Part shown: positions 53,574-63,165 of the stretch, in pieces
Layout: each line of letters starts with the position of its first letter
Position numbering within the stretch: the stretch's first letter is position 1
NCBI RefSeq assembly: GCF_900108335.1
Contig: NZ_FNVT01000006.1
Location: 310,001 to 374,000 of the forward strand
Origin: Nonomuraea solani
GTDB lineage: Bacteria; Actinomycetota; Actinomycetes; Streptosporangiales; Streptosporangiaceae
Direction: 5' to 3'
Length of the DNA: 64,000 nucleotides
Program-made: the position numbers and the translations under genes
Notes under the pieces: model-generated
Database searches by the model: none
Seen by the model: only the letters and a program-made list of their open reading frames with translations
What the model was told of the DNA's origin: nothing

Positions 53574-55862
53574 ATGATCCACCCCCTCAGTCGGCGGTCC
53601 GCCCTGCTGGGCGCCGCGACCGTGGCCGGCCTCGCCCTGTGGGACAGACCGGCTGAGGCGATCAGCACCGCCGCGTTCGACGCCGCGCGGGAACGATGGG
53701 TGGGCCTGCTGGCCGGTGGATCGTACGACCCCGCCTATAACGAGAAGACGCAGGCGATCGAGGGCTCGGCCAACGCTGTGCTGCGCAAGCTGAAGCCGGC
53801 CCCCGGCCGCCCGAGCCTCTGGCCCGACCTGCCGCTCGGCGACCCCCGTACGGGCAACTTCAACCGCGCCTACAACCGGATGCGCACGCTGGCGCTCGGC
53901 TGGGCCACGCCGGGCACCGCCATGCACCGCGATGAGCGGGTCGCCGAGACCGCCGCCAGGGCGCTGGACTTCCTGTACGAGCACGCCTACCACGAGGACC
54001 TCGACCGGCGGGACAGCAACTGGTACTGGTGGGAGATCGGCGTCCCCCGCGCGCTGACCGACACGTGCGCCCTGATGTACGACGGCCTGCCCAAGAACGA
54101 CCTCAAACGCTGGCTGCGCCCGCTGCGCCGCTGGTGCCCCGACCCGGAGCGCCGCGTCAGCCACCCGGGCGTCGTCGAGACCGGCGCCAACCGGGCGGGC
54201 AAGGCCATGGCGGTGGCGATGCGCGGCCTGCTCACCCACGACGCTCGCCTCATCAAGCGAGCCAGGAACGCGGTCGGCGACCTGCTGCGGACGACCAGGG
54301 GCCCCGGCGACGGCTTCTACCGTGACGGCTCGTTCATCCAGCACGACATCTACCCGTACAACGGCAGCTACGGCGTGGACTACCTGGAGAGTGTGGCCAA
54401 GCTGATCGCCATGCTCGCGAGCTCGCCGTGGGAGATTCGCGACATCGGCAACGTCTACGATCTCGTGGATCGCTCGTTCGTGCCGTTCATGGTCGACGGG
54501 CTGATGATGGACTGCGTACGCGGCCGGCAGATCTCAGTGCAGGGCCACCGCGACTACCACTCGGGCCAGAAGACGGTCGAGGCCATCCTCACCCTGCTGG
54601 AGGCGGCGCCCGAGGGTCATGCCCGGCGCTGGAAGCCGCTGGTGAAGGGCTGGCTCACCCGCAACCAGGCCATCCCGTACGACACGCTCGCGTCGCCGGC
54701 GAGCATCGCGAAGGCCAACGCCCTGCTGCAGGACCTGTCGGTGCCGGTCGGGCCGCGTACGACGGGCACGTGGGTCTTCGCCGACATGGACCGGGTCGTC
54801 CACCACCGTCCCACCTGGTCCTACGCGATCGCGATGAGCTCGCAGCGGATCGGCACGGCCGAGGCCATGAACGAGGAGAACCTGCGCGGCTGGTACACCG
54901 GCGACGGCATGACCTACCTCTACACCGGCGACCTCACCCACTGGAACGACGACCTGTGGCCCACGATCGACCCGTACCGGCTGCCGGGCACGACGGTCGA
55001 CACCCGCCGGCGCGCCAAGCTCCGGCACGGCAAGCGCCGCCTGCCGCCCACGCCGTGGGCGGGCGGGGTGGCGCTCGACGGAGAGTACGGCGTGGCGGCC
55101 ATGAAGCTGATCGCCGACGGCTCCTCGCTGCGGGCCAAGAAGGCGTGGTTCCTGCTCGATGACGCCGTGATCGCCCTCGGCACCGGCATCACCGCCTCCG
55201 ACGGCCGCCGCGTCGAGACCGTCGTGGACAACCGCAACACCCACGACGGGCATCCGCCGCTGACCCGGGGCGACGACTGGATCCATCTGCCCGGGGTGGC
55301 CGGCTACGCGCTGCTCGACGGCGCGGACGCGAAGGTGATCCGCAAGAAGCGCACCGGCCGCTGGCGCGACATCGACACGGGCGCGACCACCGGCGGCGAC
55401 ACAACCCCTGTCACCCGGCACTACACCACGATCCTCATCGACCACGGCGTCGATCCCCGCAAGAAGCGCTACGCCTACGCCGTGCTGCCCGACGCCTCCA
55501 GCGCGCAGACCGAGACCTACGGCCGGCGGGTCAAGATCCTCGCCAACTCCGGCACGGTGCAGGCCATCTCCCGCGACGACCTGCTCGCCGCCGTCTTCTG
55601 GCGCGCGGGCACCGTCAAGACCCCGGACGGCCCGCTCACCGCCGACGGCCCCTGCACACTGCTGATCCGCCGCGACCACCAGCAGGTACGGCTCGCGGTC
55701 TCCGACCCGTCCAGAACCGCCGACGAGGTGAAGATCTCGCTGCCCTGGCCGGTGAAATCGCTCAAGGAGAAGAGCCGCGGCGTGCGCAAGTCGAAGAAGT
55801 CGGTCAAGGTGGAGGTCGGTGGCAGCCGCGGCCACGCCCGCACGGCGGTGGTCCGCATCTGA
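53574..55862 (+). CDS. Exported polysaccharide lyase, family 8-like (hyaluronate/xanthan/chondroitin lyase)
   Basis: The product has 762 residues. A Tat-type signal (SRRSALLGAATVAGLAL) is followed by an alpha-toroid with NWYWWEIGVPRAL. The family catalytic set appears as ETGANRAGK (Asn206), QHDIYPYNGSYG (His257, Tyr266) and an Arg in CVRGRQISVQGHRDY. The C-terminal beta-sandwich domains are complete. PL8 enzymes cut uronic-acid-containing polysaccharides by beta-elimination. ATG 53574 has AAAGG five bases upstream. It is 92 bp after the flavoprotein and is probably a separate unit. Which polysaccharide it cleaves is unknown. Confidence 0.9.
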   Translation: MIHPLSRRSALLGAATVAGLALWDRPAEAISTAAFDAARERWVGLLAGGSYDPAYNEKTQAIEGSANAVLRKLKPAPGRPSLWPDLPLGDPRTGNFNRAYNRMRTLALGWATPGTAMHRDERVAETAARALDFLYEHAYHEDLDRRDSNWYWWEIGVPRALTDTCALMYDGLPKNDLKRWLRPLRRWCPDPERRVSHPGVVETGANRAGKAMAVAMRGLLTHDARLIKRARNAVGDLLRTTRGPGDGFYRDGSFIQHDIYPYNGSYGVDYLESVAKLIAMLASSPWEIRDIGNVYDLVDRSFVPFMVDGLMMDCVRGRQISVQGHRDYHSGQKTVEAILTLLEAAPEGHARRWKPLVKGWLTRNQAIPYDTLASPASIAKANALLQDLSVPVGPRTTGTWVFADMDRVVHHRPTWSYAIAMSSQRIGTAEAMNEENLRGWYTGDGMTYLYTGDLTHWNDDLWPTIDPYRLPGTTVDTRRRAKLRHGKRRLPPTPWAGGVALDGEYGVAAMKLIADGSSLRAKKAWFLLDDAVIALGTGITASDGRRVETVVDNRNTHDGHPPLTRGDDWIHLPGVAGYALLDGADAKVIRKKRTGRWRDIDTGATTGGDTTPVTRHYTTILIDHGVDPRKKRYAYAVLPDASSAQTETYGRRVKILANSGTVQAISRDDLLAAVFWRAGTVKTPDGPLTADGPCTLLIRRDHQQVRLAVSDPSRTADEVKISLPWPVKSLKEKSRGVRKSKKSVKVEVGGSRGHARTAVVRI

Positions 55863-55867
55863 CCGGC

Positions 55868-56440
55868 TCAGGCCCTGAGCAGGGGCAGCCACACCTCGTC
55901 CACGATCTCGACGATCGACTCGTCGGGCACCGCCCGCATCGTCAGGAACATGTCGTGACGCAGCAGATCGAGCGGCAGATTCACCACGCGGGACGAACGC
56001 GGCACGTCGGGCAGCTCACCGCGCTCGACCGCGCGGGCGACGATCATCTCGAACGCGCTCGCCAGGCCCGGCGGCACGAGAGCGTCTCGTAGCTCGCCGA
56101 GGCTGGTCCCGGTGTCGCGGAAGTAGCCCTCCAACTGCACGCTCATCACCGAGATCATGCCCGCGCGGTCGGCATCGGCGTTGCGCAGGAACCCGACCGC
56201 GTCCTCGCGCAGACTCCCGGTGTCGGGCACCGCGATCGGCTGCCAGTATGTGGTGAGCGTGGCCAGCAGCAGGTCGTCGCGCCGCGGCCAGCGCCGGTAG
56301 AGCACCGGTCGGCTCGTCCCGGCACGGGCGGCGACCGCCTCGTAGGTGAAGCCGTGATAGCCGTGCTCGACCAGCACGTCCCACGCGGCATCGAGCAGCG
56401 CGCCCTCCAGCTCAAGACCCCGCCGCCGACTACGATCCAC
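55868..56440 (-). CDS. TetR-family transcriptional regulator
   Basis: The product has 190 residues. The HTH contains YEAVAARAGTSRPVLYRRWP, and a divergent ligand domain of TetR_C type follows. The start is GTG 56440. The gene is convergent with the PL8 gene (5 bp apart) and lies 9 bp after a small membrane-protein gene on the same strand. That pair probably forms an operon, and the small protein may be regulated by it. The ligand is unknown. Confidence 0.92.
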   Translation of the reverse strand: MDRSRRRGLELEGALLDAAWDVLVEHGYHGFTYEAVAARAGTSRPVLYRRWPRRDDLLLATLTTYWQPIAVPDTGSLREDAVGFLRNADADRAGMISVMSVQLEGYFRDTGTSLGELRDALVPPGLASAFEMIVARAVERGELPDVPRSSRVVNLPLDLLRHDMFLTMRAVPDESIVEIVDEVWLPLLRA

Positions 56441-56449
56441 CCGCGTATC

Positions 56450-56683
56450 TTATCGCGTACGCCGCGTCACCAGAACGATCAGCCCCATCTGGATGACGAA
56501 CAACACCAGCGCGATCACTCCCGCTCCGGCGGACATCTGCTCCTCGGAAAACCCGCCACCGCATTCGGTGATGTTGCCGCCCTCATACCGGACACAGTCG
56601 CGCCCCATGATCATGGCAACGACATACCAATTGGCCGGCAGAAGGGGAATCGCGCCCAGAACAAGATAGTTCGCCCGGCTCAT
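56450..56683 (-). CDS. Small two-helix membrane protein
   Basis: The product has 77 residues. TM1 (NYLVLGAIPLLPANWYVVAM) and TM2 (GVIALVLFVIQMGLIVLVT) flank a loop with Cys pairs (RDCVRYEGG and ITECGGG) that may be disulfide-linked outside. A basic C-terminus (RRTR) would be cytoplasmic. ATG 56683 gives a start directly before TM1; the longer frame adds a Pro/Gly-rich stretch without meaning. No family recognised. The 222 bp upstream to 56906 shows no supported gene. Confidence 0.6.
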   Translation of the reverse strand: MSRANYLVLGAIPLLPANWYVVAMIMGRDCVRYEGGNITECGGGFSEEQMSAGAGVIALVLFVIQMGLIVLVTRRTR

Positions 56684-56905
56684 CGAACAGTCAAGCACAC
56701 CGAGCGCCGGCGGAATACCGCCGTCCGGCCGTGGGATCCGTGGCTGACGCCCAGGCAAGCCGAGCCGACGCGGCGGAAAGCGCCCCCGCCCCTTGCTCGC
56801 CGATGTCCTGCTCTCCGGCGGCCTGCTCTCCGGCGTCGGCCGACCCGGCTCAACTGGGCCTTCACGTGCGGAAGGCCGTTTTCTGGGGAGTAGACAAACC
56901 TGTAC

Positions 56906-58081
56906 GTGTCGGATCTACCGGGGGTGATGGTCGTGGAGGGGGACGAGGAAGCGATTCGGGTGGGTGTGGAGGAGGAGTTCCATGTCGTCGACCTCCGTAC
57001 CCACCGTCTGACGGCACGAGCCGATCTGCTGCTGGAGGCGCTGCCCGAGGGAAGCTTCGCGCAGGAGCTGCAGCGTTCGACGGTGGAGTCCAACAGCGCG
57101 CCTTTCCTGGCGCTGGAGGATCTGGCGCGCGACCTGTGCGACCTGCGCGGGCAGCTGATCCGGCAGGCCGACACGGTGGAGCTCGGGATCAACGCGGCGG
57201 GCAGCGCCCCGCTGGCCGACATGGGCGAGCTGAAGGTGTCACCGGAGCCGCGCTACGAGCGGATGCTCAGCGACTACCAGCAGCTCACGCGAGAGCAACT
57301 GATCTGCGGCACGCACGTGCACGCGGAGGTGAGCGACCCCGACCTGGCCGTCGCGGTGGCGCACCGGCTGGCGCCGTGGCTGCCCCCGCTCCTGGCGCTG
57401 TCGGCCAGCTCGCCCTACTGGGACGGCGAGGACACCGGCTATGCCAGCTACCGCAGCCTCGTGTGGCAGCGCTGGCCCACCGCCGGCCCGATCGCCAAGT
57501 ACGACTCCGCCGCCGAGTACGAGGACATGATCAACGAACTCATCCGGTCGGGCGTCATCAGTGACCCCGGGATGATCTACTCCGACATCCGGCCGTCGCA
57601 GCACGTGCCCACGGTCGAGCTGCGCATCTGCGACTCCTGCCCCCGGGTCCAGGACATCGTGCTGATCGCCGGCCTGTTCCGCGCCCTGGTGGCCCGGGAG
57701 GTGGAGGCGGTGCGCCAGGGGGTGGAGCGCGACGTGCACCTGGCGGCGGTACGCGCGGCGACCTGGCAGGCCGCGCGCGCGGGGCTGGAGGGTGAGCTGA
57801 TCGACCCGGTGGGCGGCGTGCCGCGACCGGCGCCCGTCGTGATCCGGCGCCTGGTCGAGGGCCTGCGGCCGCAACTGGAGGAGTCGGGCGACTGGGAGCT
57901 CGTCTCCGGGCTGGCCGGCGAGGCACTGGCCAGGGGAAGCTCCGCGGAGCGCCAGCGGCGCGCGTTCGCCCGCCGGGGACGGCTGGCCGACGTCGTGAAC
58001 CTGCTGCTGGCCGAGACCCGCGCCTGCGACTGGGACCGGCCCGCGGACGATCCGCCCGCCTACCGGTCCGCGGCGTCTTGA
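56906..58081 (+). CDS. GCS2-family carboxylate-amine ligase (YbdK-like)
   Basis: The product has up to 391 residues. The ATP/amino-acid-site signature VGVEEEFHVVD and the STVESNSAPF segment are those of the glutamate-cysteine ligase family 2, as are CGTHVHAEV and PTVELRICDSCP near the middle. The enzyme joins a carboxylate to an amine with ATP use. The start is uncertain: GTG 56906, ATG 56927 and GTG 56933 are all in frame, and the last has GGGGG at good distance. It is 10 bp before an asparagine-synthase-like amidotransferase and a peptidase, which suggests a dipeptide or dipeptide-amide product. Confidence 0.9.
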   Translation: MSDLPGVMVVEGDEEAIRVGVEEEFHVVDLRTHRLTARADLLLEALPEGSFAQELQRSTVESNSAPFLALEDLARDLCDLRGQLIRQADTVELGINAAGSAPLADMGELKVSPEPRYERMLSDYQQLTREQLICGTHVHAEVSDPDLAVAVAHRLAPWLPPLLALSASSPYWDGEDTGYASYRSLVWQRWPTAGPIAKYDSAAEYEDMINELIRSGVISDPGMIYSDIRPSQHVPTVELRICDSCPRVQDIVLIAGLFRALVAREVEAVRQGVERDVHLAAVRAATWQAARAGLEGELIDPVGGVPRPAPVVIRRLVEGLRPQLEESGDWELVSGLAGEALARGSSAERQRRAFARRGRLADVVNLLLAETRACDWDRPADDPPAYRSAAS

Positions 58082-58091
58082 GAGGGCCGGC

Positions 58092-59879
58092 ATGTGCGGA
58101 TTGAGCGGTGAGCTGCGCTTCGACGGCGCCGAGGCGGACATGGGGGACGTCGGCCGGATGACCGAGGTGATGCACGAGCGCGGCCCGGACGGCTCGGGTC
58201 TGTGGTCGCGGGGGCCGGTGGCGCTCGGCCACCGCCGATTGAAGATCATCGACCTGTCGGAGAAGGCCGCCCAGCCGATGGTGGACGGCGAGCTGGGGCT
58301 GGCCGTGGTGTTCAACGGCTGCCTGTACAACTACGGCGAGCTGCGAGAGGAGCTGCGCGGCGCGGGCTACCGCTTCTACTCCACCTCCGACACCGAGGTG
58401 CTGATGAAGGCTTTCCACCGGTGGGGGCCGGAGTGCGTCGACCATTTCAAGGGCATGTTCGCCTTCGCCGTCTCCGAGCGTGACACGGGCCGGCTCACGC
58501 TGGGCCGTGACCGGCTCGGCATCAAGCCGATGTACCTCTCCGAGAACGCCCGGCGGCTGCGCTTCGCCTCCTCCCTGCCCGCCCTGCTGGCCGCCGGCGA
58601 GGTGGACACGAGCATCGATCCGGTGGCGCTGCACCACTACATGACCTTCCACGCGCTGGTGCCCGGCGAGCGCACGATCCTGAACGGGGTGCGCAAACTA
58701 CCCCCGGCTACGGTACGGGTCATCGAGGCGGACGGCGGCGGCACCGAACACCGCTACTGGGACCCGCCCCACACGCGCGGCGCCTTGCCGGAGCACGCCG
58801 GGCTGAGCGGCGAGGAGTGGCGCGAGGCCATTCTGGGCGCGCTGCGCACGGCGGTCCGCAGGCGGATGGTCGCGGACGTGCCCGTGGGCGTGCTGCTCTC
58901 CGGCGGCCTCGACTCCAGCCTCATCGTCGCGCTGCTGGCCGAGGAGAGGCAGGAGGGCCTGGCCACGTTCAGCATCGGCTTCGAGCCGGCCGGCGGCGAG
59001 CAGGGCGACGAGTTCGTCTACTCGGACCTGATCGCGCAGCGTTTCGGCACCGACCACCACCGCATCCGGATCCCGGACACCCGCCTGCTGGACGGGCTGA
59101 CGGACGCGGTGCGGGCGATGAGCGAGCCGATGGTCAGCCACGACTGCGTCGCCTTCTACCTGCTGTCGCAGGAGGTCGCCGAGCACGTCAAGGTGGTGCA
59201 GTCGGGCCAGGGGGCCGACGAGGTGTTCGCCGGCTACAGCTGGTTCCCGCCGCTGGCCGAGGTGGCGCGCGAGCAGGCCGCCGACGTCTACGCCCGCGCG
59301 TTCTTCGACCGGCCCCACGAAGGGCTGGCCGCGATCCTGTCGCCTGACCGCCTGCTGGACCACGACGCCAGCGGTGACTTCGTCCGCGCCCACCTGGCCA
59401 GGCCGGGCGCCGACACCGCGCTGGACGCCGTCCTGCGGCTGGAGACGACCGCCATGCTGGTGGACGATCCGGTCAAGCGGGTCGACAACATGACGATGGC
59501 GCACGGGCTGGAGGCGCGCACGCCGTTCCTCGATCATGAGCTGGTGGAGCTGGCCGCGGCCTGTCCCGCCGAGCTCAAGCTGGCTCACGGCGGCAAGGGC
59601 GTGCTCAAGGACGCCGCCCGGCCGCTGCTGCCGGCCCAGGTGATCGACCGGCCCAAGGGGTATTTCCCGGTTCCGGCCATCCGGCACGTCGAGGGGGCGC
59701 TGCTCGACCTCGTACGCGACGCGCTGACCGGCCGGGCCGCCCGCGAGCGGGGGTTGTTCCGTCGGGACTACGTGGACCGCCTGCTGGCCGACCCCGAACA
59801 GGACAGGGCGACGACCGGCGTGAACACCCTGTGGCAGCTCGGCCTGCTGGAGCTGTGGCTGCAGGCGCACGACGTGTGA
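58092..59879 (+). CDS. Asparagine-synthase-family amidotransferase (N-acetylglutaminylglutamine-amide-type)
   Basis: The product has 595 residues. The class-II glutaminase starts with MCGLSGELRF (catalytic Cys2), followed by RGPDGSG and VFNGCLYNYGELR. The synthetase half has the PP-loop VLLSGGLDSSLIVAL and the SGQGADEVFAGY motif. It resembles the amidotransferase (TIGR03104, from memory) that makes N-acetylglutaminylglutamine amide, a compatible solute. Usual partners of that enzyme (GNAT-linked synthetase, M42 peptidase) are missing; a GCS2 ligase and an S9 peptidase take their place. Its TGA overlaps the next ATG by one base. Confidence 0.9.
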   Translation: MCGLSGELRFDGAEADMGDVGRMTEVMHERGPDGSGLWSRGPVALGHRRLKIIDLSEKAAQPMVDGELGLAVVFNGCLYNYGELREELRGAGYRFYSTSDTEVLMKAFHRWGPECVDHFKGMFAFAVSERDTGRLTLGRDRLGIKPMYLSENARRLRFASSLPALLAAGEVDTSIDPVALHHYMTFHALVPGERTILNGVRKLPPATVRVIEADGGGTEHRYWDPPHTRGALPEHAGLSGEEWREAILGALRTAVRRRMVADVPVGVLLSGGLDSSLIVALLAEERQEGLATFSIGFEPAGGEQGDEFVYSDLIAQRFGTDHHRIRIPDTRLLDGLTDAVRAMSEPMVSHDCVAFYLLSQEVAEHVKVVQSGQGADEVFAGYSWFPPLAEVAREQAADVYARAFFDRPHEGLAAILSPDRLLDHDASGDFVRAHLARPGADTALDAVLRLETTAMLVDDPVKRVDNMTMAHGLEARTPFLDHELVELAAACPAELKLAHGGKGVLKDAARPLLPAQVIDRPKGYFPVPAIRHVEGALLDLVRDALTGRAARERGLFRRDYVDRLLADPEQDRATTGVNTLWQLGLLELWLQAHDV

Positions 59880-61693
59880 TGGTTCAGACCATCGGGGGCC
59901 CGTCGCACCTGCCCGCCGCCGAAAGCCTGACCGCGTGGAGCTGCGTGGCTCCCGCCTTGGCGCCGGACAACAGCGCCGTGGCCTTCGTCAGCGACCAGGA
60001 CGGCTCCCCACGGGTGTGGATCCAGCCCCTTCAGGGGGAGGCCGAGCCGTGGGCCGTCGACACCGGGCCGCAGCCGGCGGCCGACGTGAGCTGGGCGCCG
60101 ACCGGGACACACCTGGCCGTCCTCGTGGCCCCCGGCGGCGGCGAGCACACCCAGGTGTGGACCGTCCAGCCGCACGGCGGCGACCTGCGCCTGCTCGCCG
60201 CGCCCGACGGCGGCTCGGCCACGCTGGTGCGCTGGACGGGACGCGGCGAGACGCTCCTGGTGGCCGAGACGTCGGCCGACGGCGTGACCCGGGCCGTGCT
60301 CATCGACGCGGTCACCGGCGGCCGCCAGGTCATCGCGGCCGGCCCGCTGCTGAGGCCGGCCGCCGTCAGCCGCGACCACGCGAAGATGCTGCTGCGGCGG
60401 GGGCCGCGGGGCCGCCGGCACATGTACGCGGCCGACCTGGCCGCCGAGGCGCTCGGCGCGCACCTGCCGAGCGGTGAGCGGCGGCTGCTGCCAGGGCTGC
60501 CGGGGTCCACCGACGACGGAGCGCTCTCCCCCGACGGCCGGACCGCCTACCTGGTGTCGGACGCCGGCCGCGACCGGTCCGCACTGCTGGCGGTACGCCA
60601 GGACGCCGGGGCCGTCGTGCTGGCCGAACGCCAGGACGCGGAGCTGGACCGGTTCGCGCTGAGCGCCGACGGGTGCCGCGCGCTGCTCGTGTGGAACACG
60701 CACGGCCGCTCCGAGCTGGACGTCCTGGAGCTGGAGACGTCCGAGCTCCGGCACCTCCCGCCGCCGCCCGCCGACGTGGTCACCTCGGCCCGGATCGGCT
60801 GGGACGGCACCCTCGCCGCGCTGGCCGCCGAGAGTCCGCAGGAGCCCTCGCACGTCCTGCTGTGCGACCTCGACCGGGGCGGCTACCGGCACGCGGCGGG
60901 CGCCGGCCGGCTGCCCGCGGCGGCCGGCGCCGAGCTGGTACGTTTCCCGGCCCGCGACGGCCTCGAACTGGCGGCCTGGCTCTACCGGCCGCCGCACGCG
61001 CAGGGGCCGGCTCCGTTCGTGCTGTTCCTGCACGGCGGCCCAGAAGACCAGGAGCGGCCCACGTTCAACCCCCTCTTCCAGAACCTGCTGGCCGCCGGGA
61101 TCGGCGTGCTCGCCCCGAACGTGCGCGGCTCCGGCGGGTACGGCCGCGCCTTCCGCCAGGCCGACGACCGCGAGCTGCGCTTCCACGCGGTGAACGACGT
61201 GGCCGACTGCGCGGCCGAGCTGGTGCGGCTGGGCGCCGGCGACCCGTACCGGCTGGCCTGCATGGGCTGGTCGTACGGCGGCTACCTCACCCTGGCCGCC
61301 CTCGTCACCCACCCGCGCCTTTTCCGCGCCGGCGTGACCGTGAGCGGCATCGCCGACTTCGAGACCTTCTACGCCCGCACCGAGCCCTGGATCGCGGCGG
61401 CCGCGATCAGCGAGTACGGCCACCCGGACACCGACCGCGACCTGCTCCGCGCCCTGTCACCCCTGCGCGCCCTCGACCGGCTCACCGCCCCCGTCCTGGT
61501 GGTCCACGGAGCCCAGGACACCAACGTCCCCCTGTACGAGGCCGAGCAGGTGATCAGGGCGGCCACCGCCCTCCACGTCCCCTGCGATCACCTCATCTTC
61601 CAGGACGAAGGCCACGAGATCCGGCACATCTCCAACCGGATCAGCTTCGTGACCAAGGTCGTGGACTGGCTGGCGGGCCGGCTCTGCCCCTGA
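59879..61693 (+). CDS. S9-family (prolyl-oligopeptidase/acylaminoacyl) peptidase
   Basis: The product has 604 residues. An N-terminal seven-bladed propeller-like part (to about 350) is followed by an alpha/beta hydrolase domain. The oxyanion region is FLHGGPEDQ, the nucleophile lies in GWSYGGYLTLA, the Asp in GAQDTNVP and the His in EGHEIRHI. ATG 59879 overlaps the amidotransferase stop (TGATG). There is no signal peptide, so it acts inside the cell. In this operon it could process or recycle the small peptide made by the ligase and amidotransferase. Confidence 0.92.
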   Translation: MVQTIGGPSHLPAAESLTAWSCVAPALAPDNSAVAFVSDQDGSPRVWIQPLQGEAEPWAVDTGPQPAADVSWAPTGTHLAVLVAPGGGEHTQVWTVQPHGGDLRLLAAPDGGSATLVRWTGRGETLLVAETSADGVTRAVLIDAVTGGRQVIAAGPLLRPAAVSRDHAKMLLRRGPRGRRHMYAADLAAEALGAHLPSGERRLLPGLPGSTDDGALSPDGRTAYLVSDAGRDRSALLAVRQDAGAVVLAERQDAELDRFALSADGCRALLVWNTHGRSELDVLELETSELRHLPPPPADVVTSARIGWDGTLAALAAESPQEPSHVLLCDLDRGGYRHAAGAGRLPAAAGAELVRFPARDGLELAAWLYRPPHAQGPAPFVLFLHGGPEDQERPTFNPLFQNLLAAGIGVLAPNVRGSGGYGRAFRQADDRELRFHAVNDVADCAAELVRLGAGDPYRLACMGWSYGGYLTLAALVTHPRLFRAGVTVSGIADFETFYARTEPWIAAAAISEYGHPDTDRDLLRALSPLRALDRLTAPVLVVHGAQDTNVPLYEAEQVIRAATALHVPCDHLIFQDEGHEIRHISNRISFVTKVVDWLAGRLCP

Positions 61694-61736
61694 TGACGGA
61701 GATTGGTCGGGCCCGGGGCGGGGTAGCGCTTGGGCC

Positions 61737-62714
61737 ATGCGATTAGGCGTGCTCGACATCGGTTCCAACACCGCCCATCTGCGCATCGCGGACCTCGCGG
61801 CGGGCCACCCGCCGCAACCGGTGGCCACGCTGAAGCGCCAGGTCCGGCTGGCCGAGGTGATCGACCGGGAGGGGTTCGTCGGGCGGGCCGGGATCGACCG
61901 GCTGACCGAGGCCGTGGGCGAGGCCGCCGCCGTCGCCGCGCATCACCGGGTGCACGAACTGCTGCCGTTCGCCACCGCCGCCATCCGCGACGCCGCCAAC
62001 CGTGATCCGATCCTGGCGGAGATCCAGGCCGTCACCGGCGTCCGCGTCGGCTACCTGGACGCCGAGCAGGAGGCCCGGCTGACGTTCCTGGCCGCCCGGC
62101 GCTGGTACGGCTGGTCCGCCGGGCCCATCCTGCTGGCCGACATCGGCGGCGGGTCCATGGAGCTCGCCTACGGCGGCGGCGAAACCCCTGACCTGGCACT
62201 CTCCCTCCCCTTGGGCGCCGGCCGGCTGACCCGCCACCGCCTGCCGGACCCCGAGCGCGTGAAGAAGAAACACCGGCGGCGGCTGCGCGAGCACGTGGAA
62301 TCCGTGCTCGCCGAGGGCGTCGGCGAGATCACCGCCAGGCACCGCGCCGGCCAGGCGACGGCGGTCGCCACATCCAGGACCTTCTCCCAGCTCGCCCGCC
62401 TGTGCGGGGCGGCGAAGGCCAAGGACGGGCTTCATGTCACCCGTGAGCTCCGCCGTGACGACCTGCGCCAGGCCATCGAACTGCTGGCCGGCCGGACTCC
62501 CGTACAGCGGGCGCAGCTTCCCGGCGTCTCGGCCGCCCGCGCCCGGCAGATCCTCGCCGGCGCCATCGTCGCCGACGCCACGCTGGCCGCCCTGGACCTG
62601 ACGAGCGTGCAGATCTGCCCTTGGGCGTTACGCGAGGGCATCCTGCTGGACCGGCTCCGTCACTCGGCCGGTCAGGTGCGGCACCTGTTCGCGATCAAGG
62701 GCGAGAGCGCCTGA
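61737..62714 (+). CDS. Ppx/GppA exopolyphosphatase-family phosphatase
   Basis: The product has 325 residues. The ASKHA-fold features are LGVLDIGSNTAHLRIAD (phosphate-1-like), ATAAIRDAANRDPILAEI, then DIGGGSMELAYGGGE. The family hydrolyses polyphosphate or pppGpp. It is a short form without the C-terminal HD domain, as in many actinobacteria. It begins 43 bp after the S9 peptidase and may be co-transcribed, though its job is general phosphate or stringent-response metabolism. Confidence 0.92.
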   Translation: MRLGVLDIGSNTAHLRIADLAAGHPPQPVATLKRQVRLAEVIDREGFVGRAGIDRLTEAVGEAAAVAAHHRVHELLPFATAAIRDAANRDPILAEIQAVTGVRVGYLDAEQEARLTFLAARRWYGWSAGPILLADIGGGSMELAYGGGETPDLALSLPLGAGRLTRHRLPDPERVKKKHRRRLREHVESVLAEGVGEITARHRAGQATAVATSRTFSQLARLCGAAKAKDGLHVTRELRRDDLRQAIELLAGRTPVQRAQLPGVSAARARQILAGAIVADATLAALDLTSVQICPWALREGILLDRLRHSAGQVRHLFAIKGESA

Positions 62715-62769
62715 GCCGGTTCACCGTCAGTGCCGGCACCGCGCCGTACACCGGATCCGGCGGGGAACG

Positions 62770-63165
62770 TCAGTGGAGTCGCCCGGTCTCGTGCAGGTGA
62801 TCGAAGATGACCTGGTCGACCGGGGACACCCGGTCCCGGTCGGCGTAGGTCAGCCAGATGACCTCCTCGATCTCGCTGCTCGGCGTCGGCTCTCCGTGGT
62901 GGTCGGCGGTGTAGCAGGTCATCTGTACGGTGACGCCGTCGGCGTGGCCGTGCGCCTGGGCCTGGTAGGTGCCGACGTGGGTGGCGGTGGCGGGGACGAT
63001 GGTGACGGAGAGCTCCTCGCCGATCTCGCGAACGAGCGTGTCGAGGTCGGTTTCACCGGGTTCGCGTTTGCCGCCGGGGATGTAGTAGGCGTCCTTGCCC
63101 CGTGAGCGGGTGCTCAGGATCTTGCCGTGGTCCAGATGGATCCAGGCGATCTTGTCGATGGTCAC
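62770..63165 (-). CDS. NUDIX hydrolase
   Basis: The product has 131 residues. The Nudix box is GGKREPGETDLDTLVREIGEEL in outline (Gly, Glu and the REIGEEL block all present), and the fold continues with the YQAQAHGHADG and SSEIEEVIWL segments. Members remove nucleoside-diphosphate moieties or repair oxidised nucleotides. GTG 63165 overlaps the stop of the protein-kinase gene (GTGA), so the two are coupled. The substrate is not known. Confidence 0.9.
   Translation of the reverse strand: MTIDKIAWIHLDHGKILSTRSRGKDAYYIPGGKREPGETDLDTLVREIGEELSVTIVPATATHVGTYQAQAHGHADGVTVQMTCYTADHHGEPTPSSEIEEVIWLTYADRDRVSPVDQVIFDHLHETGRLH

Noticed and set aside
59879..61693. S9 peptidase as the leader protease of the lanthipeptide
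   Set aside because: It is 6 kb away, coupled to the ligase/amidotransferase operon and lacks a signal peptide; S9 enzymes seldom cut double-Gly leaders.
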